From assembly GCF_014646055.1 (NCBI RefSeq), contig NZ_BMMS01000005.1, positions 238,584-302,583 of the forward strand: a stretch of DNA of 64,000 nucleotides. Reading direction: 5' to 3'. Position numbers and translations under genes: made by a program. Of the stretch, positions 17,354 through 26,017 are shown one piece after another (positions within the stretch are counted from its first letter, which is position 1; each line of letters opens with the position of its first letter). The notes beneath the pieces were generated by a model. The model had not been told where the DNA came from, ran no database searches, and saw nothing but the letters and a program-made list of their open reading frames with translations. The stretch is from Wenjunlia tyrosinilytica. Lineage in GTDB: Bacteria; Actinomycetota; Actinomycetes; Streptomycetales; Streptomycetaceae.

Positions 17354-18145
17354 TCAGCGCGTGGCGTCGAGCTGTTGCTGCACCCGGCCGAGACCGCGCA
17401 GCCACCGGTCCGTGTCGGTGGCCCGGTGCTGGTACATCTGCGCCGTCTCCGGGTGCGGCAGGATCAGGAACCGCCCGTCCGCGAGCGCCTCGACCACAGT
17501 TTCGGCCACCTGCGACGGCTCGATCGCGGTGGGCCGCAGCAGCAGGTCCCCGGCCGCTCCCGTGCCCCCGAGCATGTCCGTGCGCACGCCCTGCGGGCAC
17601 AGCGCCTGCACGGTGATGCCCCGGTGCTGGTAGGTGACGGCGAGCCATTCGGCGAACGCCAGCGCCGCGTGCTTGGTCACGGCGTACGGCGCCGCGTCCA
17701 GCATGGTCAGCAGGCCCGCCGCCGAGACGGTGCTGATCCAGTGCCCCCGCCCGCGCTCGAGCCAGGGGCCGGTGAGCATCCTCGAGGCCCGCACGTGCGA
17801 CATGACGTTGACCTGCCAGGAACGCTCCCAGTCGGCGTCGGCCGCCTGTTCCGAACCGCCCACCGCTGTCCCGGCGTTGGCGCAGTACAGATCGATCTCG
17901 CCGAGCGCGGCGCGGGCGCCGGTGATCAGCGCCTCGACGCCGTCGGGGTCGGCGGCGTCACCGGGAAGCGCGCCTGCGCCGATCTCCTCGGCGACCGCCT
18001 CGGCCGCCTTCGCGTCGAGGTCGTTGACGACCACGCGCGCACCCGCGGCGGCGAAGCGGCGGGCCAGCGCCTCACCGATGCCGTGCCCGGCTCCGGTCAC
18101 GACCACCCCCGCGCCTGCGAGTTCGAAGCCTCCGTTGCCGCTCAT
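17354..18145 (-). CDS. Short-chain dehydrogenase/reductase
   Basis: Classical SDR of 263 residues. NAD(P)-binding VVVTGAGHGIGEALA near 14-28, CANAG in the position of NNAG, and the active-site Ser...YAVTK. Last gene of the operon 22041-17354. Its ATG overlaps the stop of the previous SDR gene by 4 bp (18142-18145), which indicates translational coupling. Substrate unknown, most likely a 3-hydroxyacyl or related alcohol given the operon. Confidence 0.88.
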   Translation of the reverse strand: MSGNGGFELAGAGVVVTGAGHGIGEALARRFAAAGARVVVNDLDAKAAEAVAEEIGAGALPGDAADPDGVEALITGARAALGEIDLYCANAGTAVGGSEQAADADWERSWQVNVMSHVRASRMLTGPWLERGRGHWISTVSAAGLLTMLDAAPYAVTKHAALAFAEWLAVTYQHRGITVQALCPQGVRTDMLGGTGAAGDLLLRPTAIEPSQVAETVVEALADGRFLILPHPETAQMYQHRATDTDRWLRGLGRVQQQLDATR

Positions 18146-18897
18146 GACACCCCCGCGTTCAGCAGCAGCCCGCCGTCCACCACCAGCGTCTGGCCGGTGA
18201 TCCACCCCGCCTGGTCGGACAGCAGGAACGCGGCGGCCCCGGCGACGTCCTCCGGGACCCCGAGGCGCCCCATCGGGTAGGAGGAGGCGGCCTCCTCCTC
18301 CCGGTCCTCGTACAGCGCCGCCGCGAACTTCGTCTTGACCACGGCCGGGGCGATCGCGTTGACCCGTACCTTCGGCGCCATCTCGTGCGCGAGCTGCGTC
18401 GTCAGATTGATCATCGCGGCCTTGCTGACGCCGTACAGTCCCACGAACGGGGAGGCGCCGAGACCGGCGATCGAGGCGATGTTGACCGTAGCGCCGCCGT
18501 TCTCCTTCTGCCAGACCCGGTGCACCTGCTGGGCGAAGCCGAGGGCGGAGACGACATTGGTCTCGAAGACCTTGCGGGCCACCCCCAGGTCCATCTCCGC
18601 GATCGGGCCGAAGACGGGGTTGGTGCCGGCGTTGTTCACCAGGTAGTCGATGCGGCCGAACGCCGCCATGGCGCGCTCGGCGGTCTCGGCCTGGTGCTCC
18701 TCGTTGGCCGCCTTGCCCGCGACGGCCAGCGCGCGGTCGGGGCCGCCGAGGCGCTCGACGGCCTCCTTGAGCGCGTCCTCGTTGCGACCGGTGATGCACA
18801 CCCGGTCGCCGCGGGCGACGAGCGCCTCCGCGATGCTGTAACCGATGCCGCGGCTGGCCCCAGTGACGAGGGCTACCCGGCCGGTGTCCGTGGTCAT
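18142..18897 (-). CDS. SDR-family oxidoreductase (FabG-like)
   Basis: 251 residues. TGASRGIGYSIAEAL, LVNNAGTN and a catalytic Ser with YGVSKAA are present. The C-terminal WITGQTLVVDGG motif is standard for FabG-type enzymes. It is the fourth gene of the acyl-CoA operon, 60 bp after fabG, and is coupled by ATGA overlap to the next SDR gene. SD GGAGC precedes the ATG at 18897. Confidence 0.88.
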   Translation of the reverse strand: MTTDTGRVALVTGASRGIGYSIAEALVARGDRVCITGRNEDALKEAVERLGGPDRALAVAGKAANEEHQAETAERAMAAFGRIDYLVNNAGTNPVFGPIAEMDLGVARKVFETNVVSALGFAQQVHRVWQKENGGATVNIASIAGLGASPFVGLYGVSKAAMINLTTQLAHEMAPKVRVNAIAPAVVKTKFAAALYEDREEEAASSYPMGRLGVPEDVAGAAAFLLSDQAGWITGQTLVVDGGLLLNAGVS

Positions 18898-18957
18898 GTG
18901 CTTGCTGCTCCAGAAGGTGAGGGAAGGAGGGGGAGGGACAGGCCCCGGGGCCGGGCC

Positions 18958-19719
18958 CTAGTCGAGCGGCCCGCCGGCGACGTAGACGACCTGGCCGGAG
19001 ACGAAGCCCGCAGCGTCACCGCTGAGGAACGCGATGGTGTTGGCCACGTCCTCGGGCGTGCCGACGCGCGCCACGGGGATCTGCGACGCGGCCGCCTTCT
19101 GGAAGTCCTCGAAGCCCATGCCCACACGGGCGGCGGTGGCTGCGGTCATGTCGGTGGCGATGAAGCCGGGGGCGACGGCGTTGGCGGTGACGCCGAACTT
19201 GCCGAGCTCGATCGCGAGGGTCTTGGTCAGTCCCTGCATACCGGCCTTGGCGGCGGAGTAGTTGGCCTGGCCCCGGTTGCCGAGGGCGGAGCTGCTGGAG
19301 AGGTTGACGATCCGGCCGAACCCGGCGTCCAGCATGTGCTTCTGCACCGCGCGGGTCATCAGGAAGGCGCCCTTGAGGTGCACTCCGAGGACCGTGTCCC
19401 AGTCGCCCTCGCTCATCTTGAACAGCAGGTTGTCGCGCAGCACACCCGCGTTGTTGACCAGGATGGTGGGCGGGCCGAGCTCCTCGGCGACACGCGCGAC
19501 GGCGGCCTCGACCTGAGCGGCGTCCGAGACGTCCGCGCCGACGGCGAGAGCCCGGCCGCCCGCCTTCGTGATCTTCTCGACGGTCTCCTTGCAGGCCGCC
19601 TCGTCGAGGTCGAGCACGGCCACCGCGCGGCCCTCCTCGGCCAGTCGCTGGGCGGTGGCCGCGCCGATCCCGCGGGCGCCCCCGGTGACGATCGCTACGC
19701 GCTGCTCGGTGGTGGACAT
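18958..19719 (-). CDS. fabG: 3-oxoacyl-ACP/CoA reductase-type SDR
   Basis: 253 residues. VTGGARGIGAATA, NNAGVLRDNLLFKM (the FabG signature region), Ser and NYSAAKAGMQGLTK for the catalytic Tyr-Lys, and FVSGQVVYVAGG at the C-terminus. Probably reduces or oxidises 3-oxo/3-hydroxyacyl-CoA in the breakdown pathway, since it follows an acyl-CoA dehydrogenase. GGAGG lies upstream of the ATG at 19719. Streptomyces have many FabG paralogues, so this is not the housekeeping fatty-acid synthase copy. Confidence 0.88.
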   Translation of the reverse strand: MSTTEQRVAIVTGGARGIGAATAQRLAEEGRAVAVLDLDEAACKETVEKITKAGGRALAVGADVSDAAQVEAAVARVAEELGPPTILVNNAGVLRDNLLFKMSEGDWDTVLGVHLKGAFLMTRAVQKHMLDAGFGRIVNLSSSSALGNRGQANYSAAKAGMQGLTKTLAIELGKFGVTANAVAPGFIATDMTAATAARVGMGFEDFQKAAASQIPVARVGTPEDVANTIAFLSGDAAGFVSGQVVYVAGGPLD

Positions 19720-19774
19720 CGTTGTGCCTCCTCGGTTCGGAAGATGACTCGGTGCTGTCGGCTCTGGCGGTGGT

Positions 19775-20995
19775 TCAGCGGTACTTCTTCAGTTCCTGGC
19801 GGGCCAGGGAGCGCCGGTGGACCTCGTCCGGGCCGTCCGCCAGGCGCAGTGTGCGGGCCTGCGCCCACAGCTGGGCGAGCGGGAAGTCCTGGGAGACTCC
19901 CCCTCCGCCGTATGCCTGAATCGACTTGTCGATGACCCATTCGGCCATCAAGGGGGTGATGATCTTGATGGCCTGGATCTCGCTGTGGGCGCCCTTGTTG
20001 CCGACGTTGTCCATCAGCCACGCGGTCTTGAGCACCAGCAGCCTGGCCTGCTCGATGCGCACCCGCGACTCGGCGATCCACTCCTGCACCACGCCCTGCT
20101 CGGCGAGCGGCTTGCCGAACGCCACCCGGTCCACAGCTCGGCGGCACATCAGCTCCAACGCGCGCTCGGCCATACCGATCAGCCGCATGCAGTGGTGGAT
20201 CCGGCCGGGGCCGAGACGGGCCTGGGCGATGGCGAAACCGGTGCCCGGCTCGCCTATGAGGTTCCCGGCGGGAACCCGCACGTCCTGGAAGTCGACCTCG
20301 GCGTGGCCTCCGTGCGGTCCGTCGTCGTAGCCCATGACGGTCATCCCGCGGCGCACTGTGACCCCGGGGGTGTCACGGGGGACGAGGACCATGGACTGCT
20401 GGCGGTGCCGCTCGGCGCCGGGGTCGGTCTTGCCCATGACGATGAAGATCTCGCAGGCGGGGTCCATGGCACCGGAGGACCACCACTTGCGGCCGTTGAC
20501 GACGTAGGAGTCGCCGTCGCGCTCGATGCGGGTGGTGATGTTCGTGGCGTCGGAGGAGGCGACGTCGGGCTCGGTCATGCAGAACGCCGAGCGGATCCGG
20601 CCCTCGAGCAGCGGGGTCAGCCAGCGCTCCTGCTGTTCCTGGTTGCCGAACTCGGCGAGCAGCTCCATATTGCCGGTGTCCGGGGCCGCGCAGTTGAGCG
20701 CCTCGGGGGCGAGCATCGGGCTGCGGCCGGTGATCTCGGCGAGCGGGGCGTACTGGAGGTTGGTCAGCCCCGCCCCGTGGCGCTTGTCGGGGAGGAAGAG
20801 GTTCCACAGCCCTCGGGCGCGTGCCTCCTCCTTCAGCTCCGCGGTGACGGGCGGGCGGGACCAGCCCTTTCCCGCGGAGTGCAGTCCCGCGACCTGCTCG
20901 GCGAAGACCGGCTCCGCCGGGTAGACGCGCTCGTCCATGAAGGCGAGCAGTTCCTTCGACAGCTCCTCGGTGCGAGCGTCGGGTGTGAAGTCCAT
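19775..20995 (-). CDS. Acyl-CoA dehydrogenase (ACAD10/11-like)
   Basis: FAD enzyme introducing a 2,3-double bond in an acyl-CoA. 406 residues. N-terminal helical domain, central [16 protein letters not shown] (FAD/substrate segment near 140), [14 protein letters not shown], and the C-terminal helical domain with [18 protein letters not shown]. The pairing with an APH-like phosphotransferase 11 bp upstream mirrors the fusion in eukaryotic ACAD10/11, where the kinase phosphorylates 4-hydroxyacyl-CoAs. ATG at 20995. Confidence 0.93.
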   Translation of the reverse strand: MDFTPDARTEELSKELLAFMDERVYPAEPVFAEQVAGLHSAGKGWSRPPVTAELKEEARARGLWNLFLPDKRHGAGLTNLQYAPLAEITGRSPMLAPEALNCAAPDTGNMELLAEFGNQEQQERWLTPLLEGRIRSAFCMTEPDVASSDATNITTRIERDGDSYVVNGRKWWSSGAMDPACEIFIVMGKTDPGAERHRQQSMVLVPRDTPGVTVRRGMTVMGYDDGPHGGHAEVDFQDVRVPAGNLIGEPGTGFAIAQARLGPGRIHHCMRLIGMAERALELMCRRAVDRVAFGKPLAEQGVVQEWIAESRVRIEQARLLVLKTAWLMDNVGNKGAHSEIQAIKIITPLMAEWVIDKSIQAYGGGGVSQDFPLAQLWAQARTLRLADGPDEVHRRSLARQELKKYR

Positions 20996-21006
20996 GGCTG
21001 AACCTT

Positions 21007-22041
21007 TCACGACAAGCCCGAAAGGCCGCGGGAGGCGAGCGGTGCGACCATCGTCCCGATCTGGTCGAAGCCCTCCCCCACGGTCAGGCCCTGCAGATAA
21101 CGGAAGTGGATGCCCTCGGCGATGACGGCGAGCTTGAGGCAGCCGAACGCCACGTACCAGGCGAGCGGCTCCAGATCGAGGCCGCTGCGCCGGGCGTACT
21201 GCTCGACCAGCTCGGCTCCCGGCGGGAAGCCCGCCTTGTCGCTGATGCCCTGGGCGACGGGGTTGTCCGGCAGCAGTTCGCGGATGACGTCCCAGTAGAC
21301 GAGGAACAGACCGAGGTCGGCGAGCGGGTCGCCGAGCGTGGCCATCTCCCAGTCGAGGACGGCGGCGATCCGGCCGTCCTCGCCCACCACCGCGTTGTCC
21401 AGGCGGAAGTCGCCGTGGACGATCCCGGTGCGCTGAGTCGCGGGGACGCTGTCGAGAAGACGCTTGTGCAACGAGTCGAGTTCGGGCGTGTCGCGGCTGC
21501 GCGAGGCGGCGAGCTGCTTGCCCCAGCGCACGACCTGCCGGTTCAGATAGCCCTGCGGCCTGCCGAAGTCGGCGAGCCCGACCTCGGCGGGATCGACCGT
21601 GTGGAGGTCGGCCAGGACGTCCATCAGATGCCCGGACAGCTCCCGCGCCCGCTCCCGGCCCAGCCGCGCGGTCTGCCCGGCGCCGCGCAGCACCTGCCCC
21701 TCCACGTGCTGCATGACGTAGAACGGGGCGCCGAGAACCTCGGGGTCCTCGCACAGCAGGTGGGTGACGGGCACGGGCACGGGGGTGGGTGCCAGGGCGG
21801 AGATGACCCGGTACTCACGGGCCATGTCGTGCGCGGTGGCGAGCACATGGCCCAGCGGGGGCCGGCGCAGCACCCAGCGTCGGGCGCCGTCGGTGACGGT
21901 GTACGTGAGGTTGGAGCGCCCGCCCGCGATCAGCTCTCCGGTGAGCGGCCCCTGGGCGAACCCGGGATGCCGGGTGTCCAGCCAGTCGCGCAGCACGGCC
22001 AGGTCGAGACCCGGCAGAGCCGTCTCCGCAGTGCCCTCCAT
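21007..22041 (-). CDS. APH-fold phosphotransferase associated with acyl-CoA dehydrogenase
   Basis: 344 residues with aminoglycoside-phosphotransferase/choline-kinase fold: [10 protein letters not shown] nucleotide loop, VLRRPP lysine-equivalent segment, catalytic [13 protein letters not shown] (Asp) and [17 protein letters not shown] (metal Asp). In related ACAD10/11 systems this kinase phosphorylates hydroxyacyl-CoA so that the dehydrogenase can eliminate phosphate; the same role is inferred here. First gene of the five-gene operon. ATG at 22041 was preferred to 22056 and 22119 because GGAGAGG lies just upstream. Confidence 0.88.
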   Translation of the reverse strand: MEGTAETALPGLDLAVLRDWLDTRHPGFAQGPLTGELIAGGRSNLTYTVTDGARRWVLRRPPLGHVLATAHDMAREYRVISALAPTPVPVPVTHLLCEDPEVLGAPFYVMQHVEGQVLRGAGQTARLGRERARELSGHLMDVLADLHTVDPAEVGLADFGRPQGYLNRQVVRWGKQLAASRSRDTPELDSLHKRLLDSVPATQRTGIVHGDFRLDNAVVGEDGRIAAVLDWEMATLGDPLADLGLFLVYWDVIRELLPDNPVAQGISDKAGFPPGAELVEQYARRSGLDLEPLAWYVAFGCLKLAVIAEGIHFRYLQGLTVGEGFDQIGTMVAPLASRGLSGLS

Positions 22042-22061
22042 CGGTGTCCTCTCCATCGAGC

Positions 22062-22081
22062 TGACCGACCAACCGGTATGT
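22062..22081. promoter_or_regulatory. TetR operator copy 1 at the operon promoter
   Basis: TGACCGACCAACCGGTATGT lies 20 bp upstream of the phosphotransferase start. It matches the copy at 22201-22220 in 18 of 20 positions, in the same orientation. The core ACCGGT is palindromic. Confidence 0.7.
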
Positions 22082-22200
22082 CGGGGATCCCGAACTACCA
22101 GCGGGTAATGTGACGACACGCGAAACCGTAGGAGGAAGTCGGTCCGGTGTCAACGGCCGATGCACGCCATTCGGCTGTTCTTTCGGCCACTGTTCGGCGA

Positions 22201-22220
22201 TGACCGACCAGCTGGTATGT
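22201..22220. promoter_or_regulatory. TetR operator copy 2 at the regulator's own promoter
   Basis: TGACCGACCAGCTGGTATGT lies 35 bp upstream of the tetR start and contains a possible -10 (TATGTT). Two sites 139 bp apart in the divergent region suggest that the regulator represses both its operon and itself. Confidence 0.7.
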
Positions 22221-22255
22221 TGTCCCCGCGTCCCAAGGTGGAGGAGGTCGACGAG

Positions 22256-22954
22256 ATGGCGGACCAGGTCGCCCGGAAGGCCACCGCAACCGACCGCCCG
22301 GTGCCCGACCGGCTGCTCGCGGTGGCGACCAGGCTGTTCGCGGCCAGGGGCTTCGAGCGGACCTCCGTCCAGGAGATCGTCGACGCGGCCGGGGTCACCA
22401 AGGGGGCGATGTACCACTACTTCGACTCCAAGGACGACCTGCTCCACGAGATCTACCGCAGGCTCCTGAGCATGCAGACAAAGGCACTGGAGCGCATTGC
22501 CGACGGGCCGGGAACGGCGGTGGACCGGCTTCGTGAGGCCGCCGCCGACGTGGTGGTGAGCACACTCGCCCACCTCGACGACGCGGTCGTGCTGATGAAT
22601 TCGCTGCACCTGCTCGCACCCCACACCAGGGCCCGGGTGCGAGCGGAGCGCAGGCGCTACCACGAGCGGTTCCGCGCGCTCGTCGACGAGGGCAGGCACG
22701 AGGGATCGGTGCGCTCCGACGTCTCGGCCGATCTGGCGACCCACCATTTCTTCGGCGCGGTGCACCACCTCGGGTCGTGGTACCGGGCCGAGGGGAGCCT
22801 GCGGCCGAGAGAGGTCGGCGAGGGGCTCGCGGAAATGTTCCTCACCGGAATCGCACGGACGGAAAAGGGCGCACAGCCGGACGCCGGGAAGAAATCACCG
22901 GCGGGTGCGGCGGGGACGTTCGGGAATTCGGGCACTTCTCCCGAGCCCGCATGA
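22256..22954 (+). CDS. TetR-family regulator of the acyl-CoA operon
   Basis: 232 residues. N-terminal helix-turn-helix: LLAVATRLFAARGF, then VQEIVDAAGVTKGAMYHYF at about 40-60. The C-terminal ligand domain resembles the TetR_C regulators of fatty-acid operons. ATG at 22256 has GGAGGAGG just upstream; an upstream in-frame ATG lies in the operator region and is unlikely. The C-terminal ~30 residues are Gly/Ser/Pro-rich. It diverges from the operon, and the shared 20-bp motifs support direct control, with an acyl-CoA as likely ligand. Confidence 0.9.
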   Translation: MADQVARKATATDRPVPDRLLAVATRLFAARGFERTSVQEIVDAAGVTKGAMYHYFDSKDDLLHEIYRRLLSMQTKALERIADGPGTAVDRLREAAADVVVSTLAHLDDAVVLMNSLHLLAPHTRARVRAERRRYHERFRALVDEGRHEGSVRSDVSADLATHHFFGAVHHLGSWYRAEGSLRPREVGEGLAEMFLTGIARTEKGAQPDAGKKSPAGAAGTFGNSGTSPEPA

Positions 22955-23088
22955 ATTCCTTTTGAATTCCCGAGACCTTCCATGGCTCCCTGGGCTGCCC
23001 GGCGTCCCGCGCCCCTCCAACCTCTCCCGGCTACCCCCGGCTGCCCTGCCGGAGGGGTCCGGCAGGCGCTCGGCACATCAGGGGAAGC

Positions 23089-23502
23089 TCAGCGCACGAG
23101 CAGGTCGAGCAGCCGTTCGGTCTCGGCCAGCGGATCGCTCGTCAGACCGGTGTGCACCGGCCCCGGCTGGACGACGGTGCTGCGCGGCGCGGTCAGCCAG
23201 CGGAACCTGCGGCCGGGCTCGTCGCCCGCCGCCTGTCCGGCGCCGTCCCCACCGCCGCAGACACCCTCGACGGCACGCAGCGCGGCCCGCACGCCCTCGA
23301 CATCCGCCTGCGGGTCCAGGCAGCGCAGCCGGGTCTCGTCCAGATGGGTCCTCGCCGCCACGAAGCCCTTGGCGCGGCAGTAGACCAGCACACCCGCGTT
23401 GATCAGCTCTCCGCGCTCGACGCGGGGGACGACACGCAGCACCGCGTACTCGAAGACATCGCGCCGCGCGCCGCCCGGCGGGTTCCCAGGTGCCGTCGTC
23501 AT
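23089..23502 (-). CDS. DUF3037 protein
   Basis: 137-residue protein of the DUF3037 family. FEYAVLRVVPRVERGELINAG is the family start, and PDP-like segments follow. Its ATG overlaps the stop of the HipA-like kinase gene by 4 bp (23499-23502), so the two are translated together. No catalytic motif is known. Many bacteria pair DUF3037 with a HipA-like gene. Confidence 0.85.
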   Translation of the reverse strand: MTTAPGNPPGGARRDVFEYAVLRVVPRVERGELINAGVLVYCRAKGFVAARTHLDETRLRCLDPQADVEGVRAALRAVEGVCGGGDGAGQAAGDEPGRRFRWLTAPRSTVVQPGPVHTGLTSDPLAETERLLDLLVR

Positions 23503-24326
23503 TTCGACTGCCGTCCCTTCAGCCAGGCCGGGGCGTTGCCGACGCCGGGCTTCTCGGGGCGCCGGTAGTCGGCGGGCACGCTCGGCCGCCAGGCGTCGGC
23601 GGCGCGGGCACGGGCGAGCAGTTGCCGTGTGTAGGCCGCCCGGACGGCTTCGGGACCGCCGAACCCCGGCTCGTCGGTGATCCACTCGTCCGGGACGAGA
23701 GCGACGACCTCACGCAGCAGTTCCTCGGTGACCTTGGGGGCGAGCTCCTCCCGCGCCGACGCGATGTCGGGGGTGAAGGGCGCCAGCGCGTGGTCGGAGG
23801 CGTCGTAGGGCTTGGTGACGGACCGGTCCGCGGTGGGCCAGTTGTGGTGCCAGATCATCGTGGCGCCATGGTCGATCAGCCACAGGTCGCCGTGCCAGAG
23901 GAGCATATTGGGATTGCGCCAGGAACGGTCCACATTCCCCACCAGGCCGTCGAACCAGACGACCCGCCCGGCTTCGCGCGGCTCCACCTCGAACGCCAGC
24001 GGGTCGAAACCCAGGGAGCCCGGAAGGTAGTCCATCCCGAGGTTGAGCCCACCGCTGGCCTTGAGCAGATCCTGGACCTCCTCGTCCGGCTCGCCGAGGC
24101 CGATCACCGGATCGAGTCGCACCCGCACCAGCACGGGGACGCGCAGACCGAGGCGCCGGGCGAGTTCACCGGCGACGACCTCGGCCACGAGGGTCTTGCG
24201 GCCCTGCCCCGCGCCGACGAACTTCGTCACATACGTCCCCAGGTCGTCCGCCTCGACGATTCCGGGCAGTGACCCGCCTTCACGCAGGGGTGTCACATAG
24301 CGGGTCGCTATCACCTCGGTCAGCAC
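23499..24326 (-). CDS. HipA-like kinase (HipA_2 type)
   Basis: 275 residues with a PI3/4-kinase-like core related to HipA. Visible motifs: YVTKFVGAGQGRKTL (nucleotide Lys35 and loop), GNVDRSWRNPNML (catalytic Asp133 and Asn138) and LWLIDHGATM (metal Asp152). It is much shorter than HipA toxins of ~440 residues and lacks the N-terminal HipA domain. No HipB-like antitoxin is adjacent; DUF3037 follows in coupled translation. Start is GTG 24326, with TAGGCT ending 6 nt upstream, so the mRNA is probably leaderless. The phosphorylated target is unknown. Confidence 0.8.
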   Translation of the reverse strand: MLTEVIATRYVTPLREGGSLPGIVEADDLGTYVTKFVGAGQGRKTLVAEVVAGELARRLGLRVPVLVRVRLDPVIGLGEPDEEVQDLLKASGGLNLGMDYLPGSLGFDPLAFEVEPREAGRVVWFDGLVGNVDRSWRNPNMLLWHGDLWLIDHGATMIWHHNWPTADRSVTKPYDASDHALAPFTPDIASAREELAPKVTEELLREVVALVPDEWITDEPGFGGPEAVRAAYTRQLLARARAADAWRPSVPADYRRPEKPGVGNAPAWLKGRQSK

Positions 24327-24456
24327 CGGCCCAGCCTAGCGGGGGTGTCACAGGCCCCCAGGCCAGCCGACGCGTGTCAGGCTGAACACTCACATCGCCG
24401 CCCGCGTATCACTACGGTGAGCGCAGTATTCCGTTGAACCGTTTCAGGAGTATGCA

Positions 24457-24954
24457 ATGGCCGACACTGCAGGTATCCCCACCCGGCGCACCGTGGTCGC
24501 AGCGGCAGGAGCGGCGGGTCTCGTCGCCACCCTCGCGGCGTGCGGCGACGGCTCCAATGACAGCTCCAAGGACGCCGGCTCTCCCGGGGCCAGCGGGGGC
24601 GACCAGTCCCAGTCCAGCGGCGGGGACACCGGCGGGGACACCGGCGGGGACACCGGCGGCGGCACGGGCGGCAAGGACCTCGGGAGCGCCGCGGACATCC
24701 CCGTGGGCGGCGGGAAGGTCATTGACAAGAAGGTCGTGGTCACCCAGCCGACGAAGGGCGACTTCCGGGCCTTCTCGGCCATCTGTACCCACCAGGGCTG
24801 CCCGGTCTCCGCGGTGGAGGGCGGCACCATCAACTGCCCGTGCCACGGGAGCAAGTACAGCATCGAGGACGGCAGCGTGAAGGGCGGCCCGGCACCGAAG
24901 CCGCTGTCGAAGCTGAATGTGAAGGTGGAGGGCGGCTCGATCAAGCTGGCCTGA
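24457..24954 (+). CDS. Rieske [2Fe-2S] lipoprotein
   Basis: 165 residues. Signal with twin Arg ([11 protein letters not shown]) and lipobox-like LAAC at residues 26-29, then a Gly/Ser/Asp linker containing a GGDT repeat, then a Rieske domain. Cluster ligands are Cys110, His112, Cys127 and His130 (CTH and CPCH), with Cys115 and Cys129 forming the usual disulfide. The RR motif suggests Tat export after cofactor insertion. Such single-domain Rieske lipoproteins are common in Streptomyces; the electron partner is unknown. Confidence 0.92.
   Translation: MADTAGIPTRRTVVAAAGAAGLVATLAACGDGSNDSSKDAGSPGASGGDQSQSSGGDTGGDTGGDTGGGTGGKDLGSAADIPVGGGKVIDKKVVVTQPTKGDFRAFSAICTHQGCPVSAVEGGTINCPCHGSKYSIEDGSVKGGPAPKPLSKLNVKVEGGSIKLA
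24619..24666. repeat. 12-bp tandem repeat in the Rieske linker
   Basis: GGCGGGGACACC occurs three times in tandem (24619-24654), followed by a degenerate fourth copy. It codes GGDT units of the linker. Confidence 0.8.
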
Positions 24955-24972
24955 TGAGGCAGGAGCAGGCGC

Positions 24973-25006
24973 GGACCCTCCTCGTCCCGCGGGCGGGAGG
25001 GGGTCC
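24973..25006 (+). terminator. Likely terminator of the Rieske gene
   Basis: Arms 24973-24981 (GGACCCTCC) and 24996-25006 (GGAGGGGGTCC) pair with a bulge. Begins 18 bp past the stop. Confidence 0.45.
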
Positions 25007-25064
25007 ATGCCTTGCCGTGCCTTCGGTGCGCCTGCGCCCCTCTCGGGCCTGGGCGCCCGCCTCC

Positions 25065-25172
25065 CGTGCCCCCTTTCCGTGCCCGCCTGCCGTGCCCGCT
25101 TTCCGCGCCCCCCTTTCCGTGCCCGCCTTCCGCGCTCGCCTGCCGTGCCCGCCTTCTGCGCCCGACGGGCAT
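25065..25172. repeat. Degenerate short tandem repeat
   Basis: Repeated CCGTGCCCGCCT / TTCCGCGCCC-like units, about 14-15 bp apart, with no reading-frame relevance. Probably slippage-prone spacer DNA. Confidence 0.6.
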
Positions 25173-25260
25173 GTCCAAGGGCCGCCGGCCCTTCAGGCTC
25201 CTTGCGGGCTCCTTCTGTGCCATCCGGCTCCTGTGCCCTCCAGCTCCTGGGCCCCAGTTC

Positions 25261-25893
25261 CTAGGCCGTCCAGCAGGACAGGATCTCGCCGGTGGTGGCG
25301 ACGGTCGCGACCAGGGACAGGGTGTTCGCGACCATCGCACGCCTGTACTCGGCGGGGACGGACGCGATGGCGTCCTCGGGCACGACCGCCTCGTAGCCCA
25401 GGTTGACGGCGTCGAAGACGGCGTTGGGCACGGCGACGTTGGCGGACACGCCGGTCACGACGAGCGTGCGGCAGCCGAGGTTGCGCAGCACGGGATCGAG
25501 CCCCGTTCCCGCCAGCGGCGACAGACCGTGCAGGCGGCGGGCGTAAAGGTCGGTGTCCGCGACGGGGATCTCCTCGGCGACGTCGGCCATCGGCGAGCCG
25601 GTGAGCTGCTGGACGGGCAGACGGGCGGCGGCATGGAACAGGCGTGCGTTGCGGTTGGCGCCCCTGCCGTCCGAGCGCCGCTCGGCGATGGCGTGGACGA
25701 CGGTCGCTCCCACCCCGTGGGCAGCCGCCACCAGCGCCGCGACATTCGCGAGTGCGCCTTCGGCGCGTACGGCCTCGGCGAGCTCCGGCAGGGCGCCGTC
25801 CCGGCCGATGACCCCGCGCTGGCATTCCACGGTGAGCACGGCGGTCGTGGCGGGGGCCAGCCGTGCGGCGAGGCGTTCCACCCGAGTCGTCAT
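25261..25893 (-). CDS. Isochorismatase-fold protein without the catalytic cysteine
   Basis: 210 residues of the isochorismatase/cysteine-hydrolase fold. The first strand reads TAVLTVECQRGV, with Glu where the catalytic Asp normally stands, and the motif VTGVSANVAVPNAVFDAV has Val where the nucleophile Cys is expected. This subgroup occurs in Streptomyces, and its activity is uncertain. ATG at 25893 has GGGAGG upstream. It diverges from the PPOX gene across a short region with a 19-bp palindrome, suggesting joint control. Confidence 0.8.
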   Translation of the reverse strand: MTTRVERLAARLAPATTAVLTVECQRGVIGRDGALPELAEAVRAEGALANVAALVAAAHGVGATVVHAIAERRSDGRGANRNARLFHAAARLPVQQLTGSPMADVAEEIPVADTDLYARRLHGLSPLAGTGLDPVLRNLGCRTLVVTGVSANVAVPNAVFDAVNLGYEAVVPEDAIASVPAEYRRAMVANTLSLVATVATTGEILSCWTA

Positions 25894-25955
25894 GACCGCC
25901 CGCCTCCCCATGATGCGCGGGTTCCGCGCTTGGACCCCGTTCCGGCGGGCACACT

Positions 25956-25974
25956 ATCTGACAATGCGTCAGAT
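25956..25974. promoter_or_regulatory. Palindromic operator ATCTGAC-N5-GTCAGAT
   Basis: Perfect 7-bp arms (25956-25962 and 25968-25974), centred in the divergent region between the hydrolase and PPOX starts. Typical of TetR or similar dimers. No regulator is encoded beside it. Confidence 0.7.
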
Positions 25975-26017
25975 CAATAGGATCCGGCAGCAGGGCCGGG
26001 CGGTGGGGGTGCGGGAG

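Larger units (their letters stand above)
24955..25260. other. Intergenic region with terminator and low-complexity repeat
   Basis: No gene seen. An imperfect hairpin at 24973-25006 likely ends the Rieske transcript. A degenerate GTGCCCGCCT-type repeat fills about 25065-25172. Confidence 0.5.

Noticed and set aside
23499..24326. Classic HipBA toxin-antitoxin system
   Set aside because: No HipB, and the kinase is much shorter than HipA.
25065..25172. Possible CRISPR-like array
   Set aside because: Units are short, degenerate and without unique spacers.
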